From positions 1 to 35,627 of the IMG/VR virus record IMGVR_UViG_3300022939_001307: DNA of 35,627 nucleotides; one strand, 5' to 3'. Made by a program: the position numbers and the translations under genes. Positions 22,610 through 30,688 of the stretch are shown here, in pieces. The notes beneath the pieces were generated by a model. The model did not search any database, had not been told where the DNA came from, and saw only the letters and a list, made by a program, of their open reading frames with translations. Positions within the stretch are counted from its first letter, which is position 1. Every line of letters starts with the position of its first letter. This DNA comes from a virus.

Positions 22610-23291
22610 TGTTCCTTCCCATATAATATAAATCTCGATCTGCTATTTGTACAATATCACCAGTTGGAAACCAATCATTATATACACATATGTCTCCATG
22701 AACATATAATTCGTTTTCAACAAATTTAATATCACAATAACATGTATCTCCCATGATACTTTCTGTATTGTTTATAATGTCACCGGGCTTATAAGTTTTA
22801 TTAATAGCAACAGGACCTACTTCAGTCATACCCCAATTAGCAATAAAGGTAGCACCACGATCAACAAATGCTTGTATTATTGTACTAGTAACTCTATCGC
22901 TACCACACATAATAATTATGCCAGACAAGTTTAAGTCTTGGAACCCTTTTGTTTTCATTACTGCACGTGCCATGTCTGGAGTTAAGTGACTGTGTGTAAA
23001 GTCTGTAATTTGTCTAACCCAAGCAAAAGCATTAAAGCCCTGTACCTCAACATGAGCGTCTACTTCAATTGCAGGCAAGGTTTGTGCTAGTAATCCTCCT
23101 GCATGTTTAAGAGAACATACAGTTAATATTCTACTAGTACGAGTAATGTCTTGCACTTCTCTTGCAACACTATTTGCAGCAAGTAATTTATGTACAGGTT
23201 GTTTAATACGTTTAGGCGTTCCTGTGCTACCACTTGTACTAAGAACAGTACCTGACCTAAGTATCTCTTTTAAATGTTCGTTCAGTTCCAT
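22593..23291 (-). CDS. miniature ANL adenylation protein
   Basis: 232 residues, far shorter than the usual 400-550. Begins almost at the phosphate loop (STSGSTGTPK, 18-27), then NWGMTEVGP, FPTGDIVQ and a final YMGRNNAWIK, where the protein ends. Both the N-terminal region and the C-terminal mobile domain are absent. The core looks MenE/AMP-ligase-like and the start has no frameshift. It might adenylate but not finish the transfer, or need a partner. The full-length ANL protein lies at 14433-15926. Overlaps neighbours on both sides. Confidence 0.75.
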   Translation of the reverse strand: MELNEHLKEILRSGTVLSTSGSTGTPKRIKQPVHKLLAANSVAREVQDITRTSRILTVCSLKHAGGLLAQTLPAIEVDAHVEVQGFNAFAWVRQITDFTHSHLTPDMARAVMKTKGFQDLNLSGIIIMCGSDRVTSTIIQAFVDRGATFIANWGMTEVGPVAINKTYKPGDIINNTESIMGDTCYCDIKFVENELYVHGDICVYNDWFPTGDIVQIADRDLYYMGRNNAWIK

Positions 23292-23469
23292 CGGTTATTT
23301 TCTTTGCAAGTTTATAAGGTGTGAACGCAAAAACAAATGGTATAAAAGCATGTATAGTACCAGTTATAAACACAAGTAATGCAAGAAAATTAAAGTACAT
23401 TGCATAATACAAATGTTTAAAATAACCGCTACCAGTTCGCTGGAGGTGTTTGAGATCCATATCTAGCAA
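23257..23469 (-). CDS. DUF6356-like small membrane protein
   Basis: 70 residues (61-67 if a later Met is used). The pattern HL..TG.GYF.HLYYAM, one membrane span, an IHAFIPFVF motif and a charged end is that of the DUF6356 family of small membrane proteins. Function unknown; found beside sugar or lipid genes in bacteria. Overlaps its upstream neighbour by 41 bases and its downstream one by 35, so the start is uncertain. Confidence 0.65.
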   Translation of the reverse strand: MLDMDLKHLQRTGSGYFKHLYYAMYFNFLALLVFITGTIHAFIPFVFAFTPYKLAKKITDGTERTFKRDT

Positions 23470-23959
23470 GATTATAATTCCTTATGTTTAGTCTCCATAT
23501 GTTTTGTAGTGTATAGTAGACTTCTTTTTCTTCAACAAAATTTACAAGTTTGTGTACAGCAAGTTTATGAAACATTTTATCTACACGATTCATTCGACCA
23601 CTTGCGTCATGTTCAACATTAGTTGTAATGTAAACAGGATAAACACCTGCAAATTCTATTTGTAATGGTAGTTGTTCTGCAAAACAATAACTTTGCATAT
23701 GATACTTGTTAAGACCACAGGGTCTAGATTCTAATTGTGCACCACGAAACAGTGCACGATATCCATTTTCAAATTTGTGTATTCCACTTAAACTTATAAT
23801 TTTGTCTTCTTTATAGGTAGCAAACCATGCACCGTTTTCTAGACACCAGTCCCATTTCATTGCTTTTAAGCTATTATTATTTTTATAACCTAAGTTATCA
23901 CAATGTGCTATAAAGTCTTGTACAGACTGATCAGCATCATAAATTCTTTTTGTTTGCAT
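23429..23959 (-). CDS. GNAT-like acetyltransferase, tentative
   Basis: 176 residues. Strand pair WFATYKEDKIISLSGIHKF and GYRALFRGAQL, then a basic region and a C-terminal YYTLQNIWRLNIRNYNLARYG, resembling the late strands of GNAT acetyltransferases. The Q/RxxGxG/A acyl-CoA loop is not clear. It may acetylate a sugar or other substrate in the same pathway; the call is by fold impression only. Confidence 0.45.
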   Translation of the reverse strand: MQTKRIYDADQSVQDFIAHCDNLGYKNNNSLKAMKWDWCLENGAWFATYKEDKIISLSGIHKFENGYRALFRGAQLESRPCGLNKYHMQSYCFAEQLPLQIEFAGVYPVYITTNVEHDASGRMNRVDKMFHKLAVHKLVNFVEEKEVYYTLQNIWRLNIRNYNLARYGSQTPPANW

Positions 23960-23966
23960 ATTGCTA

Positions 23967-24242
23967 TCAAATAGTTTCTGTTGTTGTATCCAAAATAGTA
24001 TGTCCGTTTAATCCAGAACCGCCTGGTAGTGCTTCTAATTCAGCGAAGTATGTATTAGCCGCAGTTTCATCTTCAAATATAACTTCATTTTTAAAAATAA
24101 GTGGATCATCAGTTAAACGCACATTTCCTTCTATTACTTTACCTGCTGCCAAATACTCATTCCAAAGAGCTTCGGCTGCTGAAGTTTGTGTTGACACATC
24201 TGTAGATGTTTTTTGAATAGTAAATGTTACTTTATAAGCCAT
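23967..24242 (-). CDS. unknown 91-residue protein with own late-promoter-like element
   Basis: Excellent GAGGAG ribosome-binding site six bases before the ATG and ATAAATAC just upstream, both inside the end of the radical SAM gene. Acidic alpha/beta sequence: MAYKVTFTIQKTSTDVSTQT, then AAEALWNEYLAAGKVI, a strand KNEVIFEDE and helix TYFAELEALPGG, ending in a short polar tail. The LPGG followed by a polar tail could be a double-glycine leader, but a small ferredoxin-like fold is at least as likely. Confidence 0.7.
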   Translation of the reverse strand: MAYKVTFTIQKTSTDVSTQTSAAEALWNEYLAAGKVIEGNVRLTDDPLIFKNEVIFEDETAANTYFAELEALPGGSGLNGHTILDTTTETI

Positions 24243-25374
24243 CTTTTTCTCCTCGTACAGTATTTATTTTACGCTTGGGTATCTTACTGTCAGCACTGCT
24301 TACACATGCCGGTGTCATACAAACACGTGGTCCATCAAATAGTTTAAATCCTGTTTCTATATTTCCAATTGGAGCATCATAACAAGAATAGGAACGTTTG
24401 ACGCTTCCATCAGGCTCTCTAATAATAATTCCTTGAAACCCACTGTTACAACTCCATCCTTTAAAGTTATTAAAGTTAAATGCATTAAAACGTTCTGCCT
24501 GATCCATGTACCATTTTTTGCCATCACTGTCAGTGAACTCTACTTGCATGTGCCAGGGCACACTTTTATCGTTTTCACCTATTGTGTAAGGCGGCAGTTC
24601 GAAACTAGGCCTTGGACGATCTGCCCACTTTCGCTTTTGCTCAGTATATGCCATTTGCGGCATACCGTTCCACAATCGCTGTAGCATTTCTTCTGTATAA
24701 CCGTCCACGACTCTTGACGCCGTTGGGTCGGATTGGGGTTTGAGGGTAACGTTGATTCCTTGTTCGTGGAAGAAAAGAGCATTTTCCCAATCTTTTTCAA
24801 ACCATTCGGGAACCATGACCATGTTGATTGTAATTTGTACATCGTGCTCCTGACATAATATAAGTTTGTCTGCAAAGTCTTGCATTTTGTCACGTGTATT
24901 TAAGTGTTCTGTGTGTAAACTTGCTGTAATACTAGCTCTATGGAAAGGTTTTGCACGTTCTACGTATTCCTTAAACCAACTCATTGGTCTGGAACAGTTT
25001 GATGTCATGTGTATACTAGTATAATTAGTGTTATCAACATCACTGGCAAGATGCTGTAAAATATCCAAGTAACCAGGGTGGAAAGTAGGTTCCCCACCGC
25101 TGAGACTAAAGTGGAAACTATTAAATCCATTTTCACGTGCTTGCCTCTTTATTTCATCAATGGTGATAAGACATAGTTCTGTAGGTCTATGATCTTTTTT
25201 GTCGCTACGAGCGTATGGCCAACAATAACTGCAACGATAATTGCAAAACCTGCCAAGAAGCCAACTAACAGTAAAAAGGTCTCTATAGAGGAGAGTACGT
25301 TGTCCAACTTGGACAATATCTTCATAGGGAATTTTAGTGAAATCATACTCACTCCATTTTAAATCTTCAGTCAT
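24232..25374 (-). CDS. radical SAM enzyme with C-terminal Cys-rich region
   Basis: 380 residues. C44-x3-C48-x2-C51 in RFCNYRCSYC and GGEP at 93-96. The C-terminal part holds a SPASM-like set: WSCNSGF, SYSCYD, then VCMTPAC, enough for at least one further Fe-S cluster. Such enzymes make thioether or carbon-carbon links, epimerise or modify sugars or peptides. Target unknown. It ends inside the start of the 24242 gene. Confidence 0.87.
   Translation of the reverse strand: MTEDLKWSEYDFTKIPYEDIVQVGQRTLLYRDLFTVSWLLGRFCNYRCSYCWPYARSDKKDHRPTELCLITIDEIKRQARENGFNSFHFSLSGGEPTFHPGYLDILQHLASDVDNTNYTSIHMTSNCSRPMSWFKEYVERAKPFHRASITASLHTEHLNTRDKMQDFADKLILCQEHDVQITINMVMVPEWFEKDWENALFFHEQGINVTLKPQSDPTASRVVDGYTEEMLQRLWNGMPQMAYTEQKRKWADRPRPSFELPPYTIGENDKSVPWHMQVEFTDSDGKKWYMDQAERFNAFNFNNFKGWSCNSGFQGIIIREPDGSVKRSYSCYDAPIGNIETGFKLFDGPRVCMTPACVSSADSKIPKRKINTVRGEKDGL
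24260..24267 (-). promoter_or_regulatory. late-promoter-like ATAAATAC element
   Basis: Minus-strand ATAAATAC, then TGTACGAGGAGAAAAAG and the ATG of the 24242 gene. It lies within the coding sequence of the preceding radical SAM gene. Gives the small protein its own transcription start, suggesting that it is made in excess over the enzymes around it. Confidence 0.6.
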
Positions 25375-25378
25375 GATA

Positions 25379-26131
25379 TTACTCTAACACAATTTTCCAT
25401 AAATTGTCAATCTTTTTTGCAATTGGCATGTCATTAATAGTAATGCAATTGTCTTTAAGACAAAATTTTCTCGTTGTCGTTATATCACGTGGATGATGAA
25501 AACTAAAGTCATTAGTAGTAGGTATCATGTAAGTACTTATTTGTTTAATTTGCACATCAACATCTGTTGCATCGGCATATGTAGGGCAATGCCCAGTCCA
25601 TGTCCAATCTTCATGTAGTTCATGCATACCGTCACTAAAGTCAAAATAATAATCCTCTACTTCCCAAAACTTAATATTAGGAAATCTTTTACGAACATTG
25701 TTGTTGTAATCGGTAATACAAATGTCTACTGGTTTATTGTATACATCAGCTAATATCAATCTAGTAGCACCAGGATGTATAGGAATTTTACCGTTTTTAA
25801 AAAGACTTAATGTTATTGGACTGTAAAAATTTTTACCGTTTTTTATATCATTTAACATAAGATATATACTATTCATTTTTCCAATTGGACTTTGATGTAT
25901 ATCCAAGTCATCTTGAGTAAACTCAGTTTTAATACTAAAAGCACGGTCTACCCATTTTTGAATTTGATAATCAATGTCCCACCAACTATCTTCTCCTAGT
26001 ATTTTTTCAAATATGTCAAACATTGTAAGTTTAGTCCATACAGTTTTTGTACCAACACGCCGGTCAAAATCATTACTTAACTCAACAAATTGTTCATAAC
26101 TTGTTAATTTAGATTGTTTTGGAAAGTTCAT
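25379..26131 (-). CDS. unknown 250-residue protein
   Basis: No recognised motif. Notable are KIPIHPGATRLILADVYN, which recalls the HPG.TR...A part of ParB/Srx-like nucleotide-binding folds, and a late Trp/His-rich segment (DGMHELHEDWTWTGHCP). Possible enzyme of the cluster, but the function cannot be stated. Overlaps the SGNH gene by 23 bases and is followed after four bases by the radical SAM gene. Confidence 0.65.
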   Translation of the reverse strand: MNFPKQSKLTSYEQFVELSNDFDRRVGTKTVWTKLTMFDIFEKILGEDSWWDIDYQIQKWVDRAFSIKTEFTQDDLDIHQSPIGKMNSIYLMLNDIKNGKNFYSPITLSLFKNGKIPIHPGATRLILADVYNKPVDICITDYNNNVRKRFPNIKFWEVEDYYFDFSDGMHELHEDWTWTGHCPTYADATDVDVQIKQISTYMIPTTNDFSFHHPRDITTTRKFCLKDNCITINDMPIAKKIDNLWKIVLE

Positions 26132-26867
26132 TTGTTAAATATTCTCCATATACTACATGCAAATCTTCATGCAAGTGACCACCAGGATATCTGTAAGGAT
26201 CTATACCATTTTCTGGATCGTTAACATGTTGTTCAGTTAGTTGATAAAAACTTAGTGGTATGTCTAATTCTATATCTTTTTCTAAAACACTTATATCATC
26301 ATTTACAGTTTTAAGTGTATAGCAACGTGGATGTAAACTTTTGGCTAGTTGAATATAACCATGCGTTTGTAGTCGAAAACAAACTTCATGCGGACCTACA
26401 TCCCATAAAACTTCAGCTTGGTGCTCTGGTAGCCAATGTATTTGATGATTGGTTGCTGTTATGTCATTTGCAGGAATGAATCTTAAAGGAGTTACAATAC
26501 TAAACAAAACAATATCTTCAGGTTGATATTGATCACAATCTTGATACATTTTATAGATACTTAAACTATTACTACTTCCTGGTTCAGCACGACTTATTAA
26601 ATCTGCACCTAGCCTATCCGCTAATATACCAGCATAGCTTAATCCTGGCATACACTGACTTTTTATATGCTTATACCATTTTTGTTTTATTGTTTTATTA
26701 TATTTGTCTATACCCAAGCGATTTCTACATACATTTCGTACAGTTGTATTAGGATCATCACTGTACCATCCCTCGCTTGCAAACCAACTTGCACCCAAGT
26801 CGTGTGTATAACTAGTACCTAGCTCATGTCCTGCTGCATGGCTATCTCCATAACTCCAAATTTTCAT
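26109..26867 (-). CDS. SGNH/GDSL hydrolase-like protein
   Basis: 252 residues. The first strand ends in YGDSHAAG (G7 D8 S9), the block I of SGNH hydrolases with the nucleophilic Ser. A LADRLGADLISRAEPGSSN segment may be block II/III, and GGHLHEDLHVVYGEYL near the C-terminus can supply the catalytic His. These enzymes cleave or transfer acyl groups, often on sugars. It may remove or add acyl groups in the pathway. Overlaps the KdsB-like gene (ATGA). Confidence 0.7.
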   Translation of the reverse strand: MKIWSYGDSHAAGHELGTSYTHDLGASWFASEGWYSDDPNTTVRNVCRNRLGIDKYNKTIKQKWYKHIKSQCMPGLSYAGILADRLGADLISRAEPGSSNSLSIYKMYQDCDQYQPEDIVLFSIVTPLRFIPANDITATNHQIHWLPEHQAEVLWDVGPHEVCFRLQTHGYIQLAKSLHPRCYTLKTVNDDISVLEKDIELDIPLSFYQLTEQHVNDPENGIDPYRYPGGHLHEDLHVVYGEYLTNELSKTI

Positions 26868-27538
26868 TTATTAACAGACCTCCACAATTCTAAATCACGT
26901 GGCACATTTATTTCTATACCATCAAACTCACATTGAACGCCACGTAGTTCATCACCATTTTGTATCCAACGTAATCCTTCTATAGTTTCTGCAATTTCAG
27001 CTGGATAGCGAGTAAATGTTCTCCAACGTTCTGCAGCTTCTTGAGTGTATCCATGGAAGCCTAGTGCAAACTCGCCATATGCTAATTCACTTCTGCAAAA
27101 CCAATGCACACGGTTATTGGTCATAACCATTTTGCATACAGTTGGGTCACTACGTCCTTCCGGTGTCATTGTCTTATACGCTTGATATACATAATGATCG
27201 TCAAGTGCACGTTCAATAGCTTGCACAGGTTCTATAGTTGCATCAGGATTGTCACCTTGTACGTTAATATATTTGTCGTAATCAAGTTCTCGTCCTATTA
27301 CACTAATACAACGGTCAGTGCCGTCGGTACAGTCTGGTGAAGTTATAACAATATTGCTTGTTGGTATTACTGAATTTAATTGATCAGTATCTGTTAGTAC
27401 AACTGTATCATAACCCATGGCTTCGCATCGGTCAAAAACTCGTCGTATCATGGGCTTGCCATTTAGGTCAGCTAGGCCCTTGTTTGGAAATCTTGTACTT
27501 TTTAATCTAACTGGAATTAGAATAACTGTTGACATCAT
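26864..27538 (-). CDS. kdsB: CMP-Kdo synthetase-like cytidylyltransferase
   Basis: 224 residues, a little under the ~245 of KdsB. The first motif ILIPVRLKSTRFPNKGLADL is nearly canonical for activation of 3-deoxy-sugar acids with CTP, with GRSD and GFHGYTQEAAE regions also KdsB-like. The NVQGDEP motif appears as NVQGDNP (92-98), so the conserved Glu is Asn97. Asp96 for Mg is kept. It probably makes a CMP-activated acidic sugar for surface polysaccharide or a related sugar. Overlaps both neighbours by four bases. Confidence 0.88.
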   Translation of the reverse strand: MMSTVILIPVRLKSTRFPNKGLADLNGKPMIRRVFDRCEAMGYDTVVLTDTDQLNSVIPTSNIVITSPDCTDGTDRCISVIGRELDYDKYINVQGDNPDATIEPVQAIERALDDHYVYQAYKTMTPEGRSDPTVCKMVMTNNRVHWFCRSELAYGEFALGFHGYTQEAAERWRTFTRYPAEIAETIEGLRWIQNGDELRGVQCEFDGIEINVPRDLELWRSVNK

Positions 27539-28095
27539 TTATACCATTTTTTATTTGCTAACAACAAATTGATTGTTGTTCTTGGTTCTGTAAATGTTGC
27601 AGGATGATCAAAGTCGTGCCAATTAATTTCATTTGGAATAGCACAATACCCAGTGTTAATTTTCCATGGGACAACTTTAACTGGCTTTTCACCTGCTTCG
27701 CCCGATCTATAAAGTTTTGTTCCGTTCCCTTGACCATCTATGTATAGCACAGTAACAAATTGTTTCCATGGACTATCAGTATGCGGATGACTATGATTAA
27801 ACCCCGGTTCAAGTTTTTTTACTTCAATCCTAAAAAAGCTGTCTGATTCAGAACATGTCAGTATATTGTTTCTTTCTTGTGTTGTAATTTTATCTAGACT
27901 GGGATATACTTTGTCAAAAATCTCCCATGCTTTGTCTTGCAATAACTCCCAGACTGGACAATCTGCAAATAACCATAAACTTTCATTGTTGTTTAAACTA
28001 CGTGTATACTCTGCAATAGAGCTTATCTCACTATCTGTAAAAATATTGCTTATAGTTGCATGTGGGTTAGGATTGTTACTATATATAATATTCAT
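27535..28095 (-). CDS. 2OG-Fe(II) oxygenase (prolyl-hydroxylase-like)
   Basis: 186 residues. HxD at 105-107 in HPHTDSPWKQ, a strand GTKLYRSG, distal His160 or 164 (NWHDFDHP) and Arg172 in EPRTTINL for 2OG. Follows the layout of small 2OG dioxygenases that hydroxylate peptides or sugars. Coupled by ATGA to the radical SAM gene upstream and to the KdsB-like gene downstream. Confidence 0.78.
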   Translation of the reverse strand: MNIIYSNNPNPHATISNIFTDSEISSIAEYTRSLNNNESLWLFADCPVWELLQDKAWEIFDKVYPSLDKITTQERNNILTCSESDSFFRIEVKKLEPGFNHSHPHTDSPWKQFVTVLYIDGQGNGTKLYRSGEAGEKPVKVVPWKINTGYCAIPNEINWHDFDHPATFTEPRTTINLLLANKKWYK

Positions 28096-29033
28096 TGTGC
28101 TATACCAACGTTATCTACGCCTAACATTCTCCCTCGAGCGGCTTCACTATCGTTACTCCAAACTAGTACTTCAGGATCGTCTATTAGGAAATCACAGTTC
28201 TCACAATAGCTAGGCCAATCTCCCATTTCATGATCTTTGCGAAGTTTATTGTATGCATCGCCATAATATATGTCTTCTAAACTCGTTGTTTCTGCATGTC
28301 CAAGTACACTTAAACTTTCATTTGGTGCACCCATAGTTTGACAACACGGTGTAACAGCACCTTGTAAGCCACCATTACCGCCTGCACGTATTGTAATTTC
28401 TTGTGCAAAGGGTCTACCACAACTACGTTTACGGTTACCATGACGTGTATATTCTGGGTTCCAGTTTCCACTCCAATTATGCATTTTCCATATATAACCA
28501 GTTACTCCGCAATAGTCAATAAAGTTTTTTCTATATTGCTCTATTTCGTGTTCTGTATTATCTGGATCTATAATTAAATGATAGCTTGATATTTCAACGT
28601 TGTCAGGAACATACTCTCGCATTTGTTTTGCATACTCACGTATTTCTTCAAACCTATCCTGGCTCATCCACTTTTTATATAACTCTGGTGTGTACCCTAT
28701 ACAACTAAAACGATACAGTGCAAGTCCAGCATCAACACAGTCTCGCATATAATCGCCATGCATACCACTGCCGTTACTATATATAAAAGGACGAAACCCT
28801 CGTCGTGCAACTGCTTCTATATAACGTGGAAGTTCAGGATCTAGCGTTGGTTCACCGCTGCCTTCTAAGTTGACAACTGGTGTGCCAGTTAATTGATCTA
28901 ATATATTTTCAAATAAGTCAAACGGCATACGTCTTAAAAAACCAGTCTCTCTACCTGGACTAGTTTGAGGACACATTTTACATGTGTAATTACATCCACC
29001 AAATACTTCTATTACTGCTCTTTTAAATTCCAT
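28092..29033 (-). CDS. radical SAM/SPASM enzyme
   Basis: 313 residues from ATG 29033, chosen as the first Met before FKRAVIEVFGGCNYTCKMC; an upstream in-frame start is weaker. SAM-cluster Cys 14, 18 and 21. EGSGEPTLDP replaces GGEP. The C-terminal part has SCGRPF, VTPCCQTM and YCENCDF, a full SPASM-like Cys set, so this is a classical arrangement in contrast to the N-terminal type nearby. Similar proteins act in peptide or sugar modification. Overlaps the SDR gene by 11 bases. Confidence 0.85.
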   Translation of the reverse strand: MEFKRAVIEVFGGCNYTCKMCPQTSPGRETGFLRRMPFDLFENILDQLTGTPVVNLEGSGEPTLDPELPRYIEAVARRGFRPFIYSNGSGMHGDYMRDCVDAGLALYRFSCIGYTPELYKKWMSQDRFEEIREYAKQMREYVPDNVEISSYHLIIDPDNTEHEIEQYRKNFIDYCGVTGYIWKMHNWSGNWNPEYTRHGNRKRSCGRPFAQEITIRAGGNGGLQGAVTPCCQTMGAPNESLSVLGHAETTSLEDIYYGDAYNKLRKDHEMGDWPSYCENCDFLIDDPEVLVWSNDSEAARGRMLGVDNVGIAQ

Positions 29034-29580
29034 ACCAATACTTGTCCTGCATGGGATCAATACTTATTTCATTTATATTAATGTGTGCTGGTTGATCAAC
29101 AACCCATTTAATATAATGTGCTGCGGCATCAATATCCATACAACGCCTGTCAGGGTGCTTGTACTGATTATTACTTAGTGTACCAAAACTTATATAACTA
29201 ATTTTTGGCATATCACTCCACACTCCACCAATGGCAAGTGTATTACTATAATCACGTAACGCTTTCTTTTCTGCGTTATATAACCAGGCTTTGCCGTTCT
29301 TGACTCTATCGGTGGTACTACCAATTACCACTATATGTGCTAAGTGCCGAGCATCTTTACAAGCCTTGTATACTGCATCTAGTAGCACAGTTTGTTGAAA
29401 CTGCCACAGTGCACAATTAACTATAATTGTGTCATGATTAATACTTTCTTCAGCAAATGCAGTGCGTCCAGACTTTTCTACCAAGTCATGTCCAGTACTT
29501 CTACTCATAAAAACGGCATCTGGATATATTTTTTGTAATGCTTGTGCTAGCCCATAGTCTGGGTTACCCGATATTAGCAT
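29023..29580 (-). CDS. short-chain dehydrogenase/reductase-like protein
   Basis: 185 residues. N-terminal ISGNPDYGLAQALQ is a modified nucleotide-binding turn (TGxxxGxG-like). A central strand HIVVIGSTTD holds the Ser, and YNAEK at 101-105 gives the Tyr-x3-Lys pair. The IGGVWSDMP region follows as in SDRs. Shorter than typical (~250), so the cofactor end may be trimmed. Probably oxidises or reduces a sugar or keto intermediate. Starts inside the radical SAM gene upstream by 17 bases. Confidence 0.7.
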   Translation of the reverse strand: MLISGNPDYGLAQALQKIYPDAVFMSRSTGHDLVEKSGRTAFAEESINHDTIIVNCALWQFQQTVLLDAVYKACKDARHLAHIVVIGSTTDRVKNGKAWLYNAEKKALRDYSNTLAIGGVWSDMPKISYISFGTLSNNQYKHPDRRCMDIDAAAHYIKWVVDQPAHININEISIDPMQDKYWYGI

Positions 29581-30688
29581 TGATTAACTCCCATATTTCT
29601 GGATTAACATCACCGAATTTAATTTTTTGATAATCATCAAGTATTATAATACTTTTATACAATTTGTCAAACTCTGATTCAATATTAATGTCAGCATTTA
29701 TTATACGGTCAAGTGACGTTTTTCCTGTCAAATATTGTTGCCTAGTTTCTATTGGCAACTGATACATGCTAAGATATCGGGGGTCAGTTAATTCACTGAA
29801 ACTAATACGTATATTGTTAGTGTCACAAAACTCCATTAAACTGTGTAGTCGATTAAAGTTTAATATACTTACAGTGCAACTAGCAAGACAATGAAAGCCG
29901 TCCTGTTTAAACCTGCGTACATTATCTGCTATTTGTTTCCAAGGCACTCCCCAACGTATGCAGTCTGCTAAATCATCAGCAGCATCTAAACTAAAAGCAA
30001 TAGTTGTCCATTTGTTAAATTTTTTTAATTTTTCAATAATTTTTTTATCCGGATAAACACTACCATTTGTTGTTATATTTAAAAACAACTTTTCTTTATC
30101 GATTACCTCACGGTCCAGTTTATCTAAAAACCATTCAAAGTTTTTAGCATAAAATGGCTCGCCGCCTTCTAATTTAACATGACTTGCACGACTTAAATCT
30201 GTATTTTCAAATACTTGACGAAATCTATCCTGATATGTACGGTAATCTGTATTATTATCTATTTTAATATCGTTATCTTGAAATTGTTCTATAACTGTTT
30301 TTGCACTTCCCCATTTGCTACTAGCACTAGGATTACATATACGACACATCATATTACAAGTATAGTCTAGTGATATTTCCAAATCTTGTATATATGTTGG
30401 TTTAAACAAGTCGTGTTTGCCAAACATTTTGTTAGTAAACTGTCTACGACTTTGTAGTCCTGCTTGTTCACTGCGTTCACAACTTTTACATCCGTGTGGA
30501 AATTTACCATGATTTAAATCATTTTTAATTGAGCTGTATGGCTCTTTATAGTGCATACCATTTAGGCTGTCAACATCAAATATTGTTGGCAATAACTGAC
30601 TATTAGCAAACTTACAACAAGGACGTATTCCTCCTCGGGCATCAACTATACTTACACCTGTTTGACTGTGTACACAAAATTTAGTCAT
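29564..30688 (-). CDS. radical SAM protein with N-terminal SPASM/twitch-like domain
   Basis: 374 residues. The N-terminal ~75 residues carry C5, C24-C25 and C67-x2-C70, an auxiliary-cluster pattern that usually lies after the core. The SAM-cluster motif C111-x3-C115-x2-C118 (YTCNMMCRIC) and GGEP at 175-178 follow. This is the twitch-type radical SAM layout. The spacing C5 to C24-C25 is identical in the gene just upstream, implying duplication. Substrate unknown; peptides are typical for SPASM/twitch enzymes. Confidence 0.85.
   Translation of the reverse strand: MTKFCVHSQTGVSIVDARGGIRPCCKFANSQLLPTIFDVDSLNGMHYKEPYSSIKNDLNHGKFPHGCKSCERSEQAGLQSRRQFTNKMFGKHDLFKPTYIQDLEISLDYTCNMMCRICNPSASSKWGSAKTVIEQFQDNDIKIDNNTDYRTYQDRFRQVFENTDLSRASHVKLEGGEPFYAKNFEWFLDKLDREVIDKEKLFLNITTNGSVYPDKKIIEKLKKFNKWTTIAFSLDAADDLADCIRWGVPWKQIADNVRRFKQDGFHCLASCTVSILNFNRLHSLMEFCDTNNIRISFSELTDPRYLSMYQLPIETRQQYLTGKTSLDRIINADINIESEFDKLYKSIIILDDYQKIKFGDVNPEIWELINANIG

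Noticed and set aside
23950-24216. Plus-strand frame antisense to the 91-aa gene
   Set aside because: No ribosome-binding site, opposite to a gene with strong signals.
24579-24893. 104-codon minus-strand frame inside the radical SAM gene
   Set aside because: Same strand, other phase, within a well-supported gene; low-quality sequence with no motif.
25530-25540. ATAAGTAC on the minus strand inside the 25379-26131 gene
   Set aside because: Well inside a gene and far from any start; the octamer is expected by chance in AT-rich DNA.
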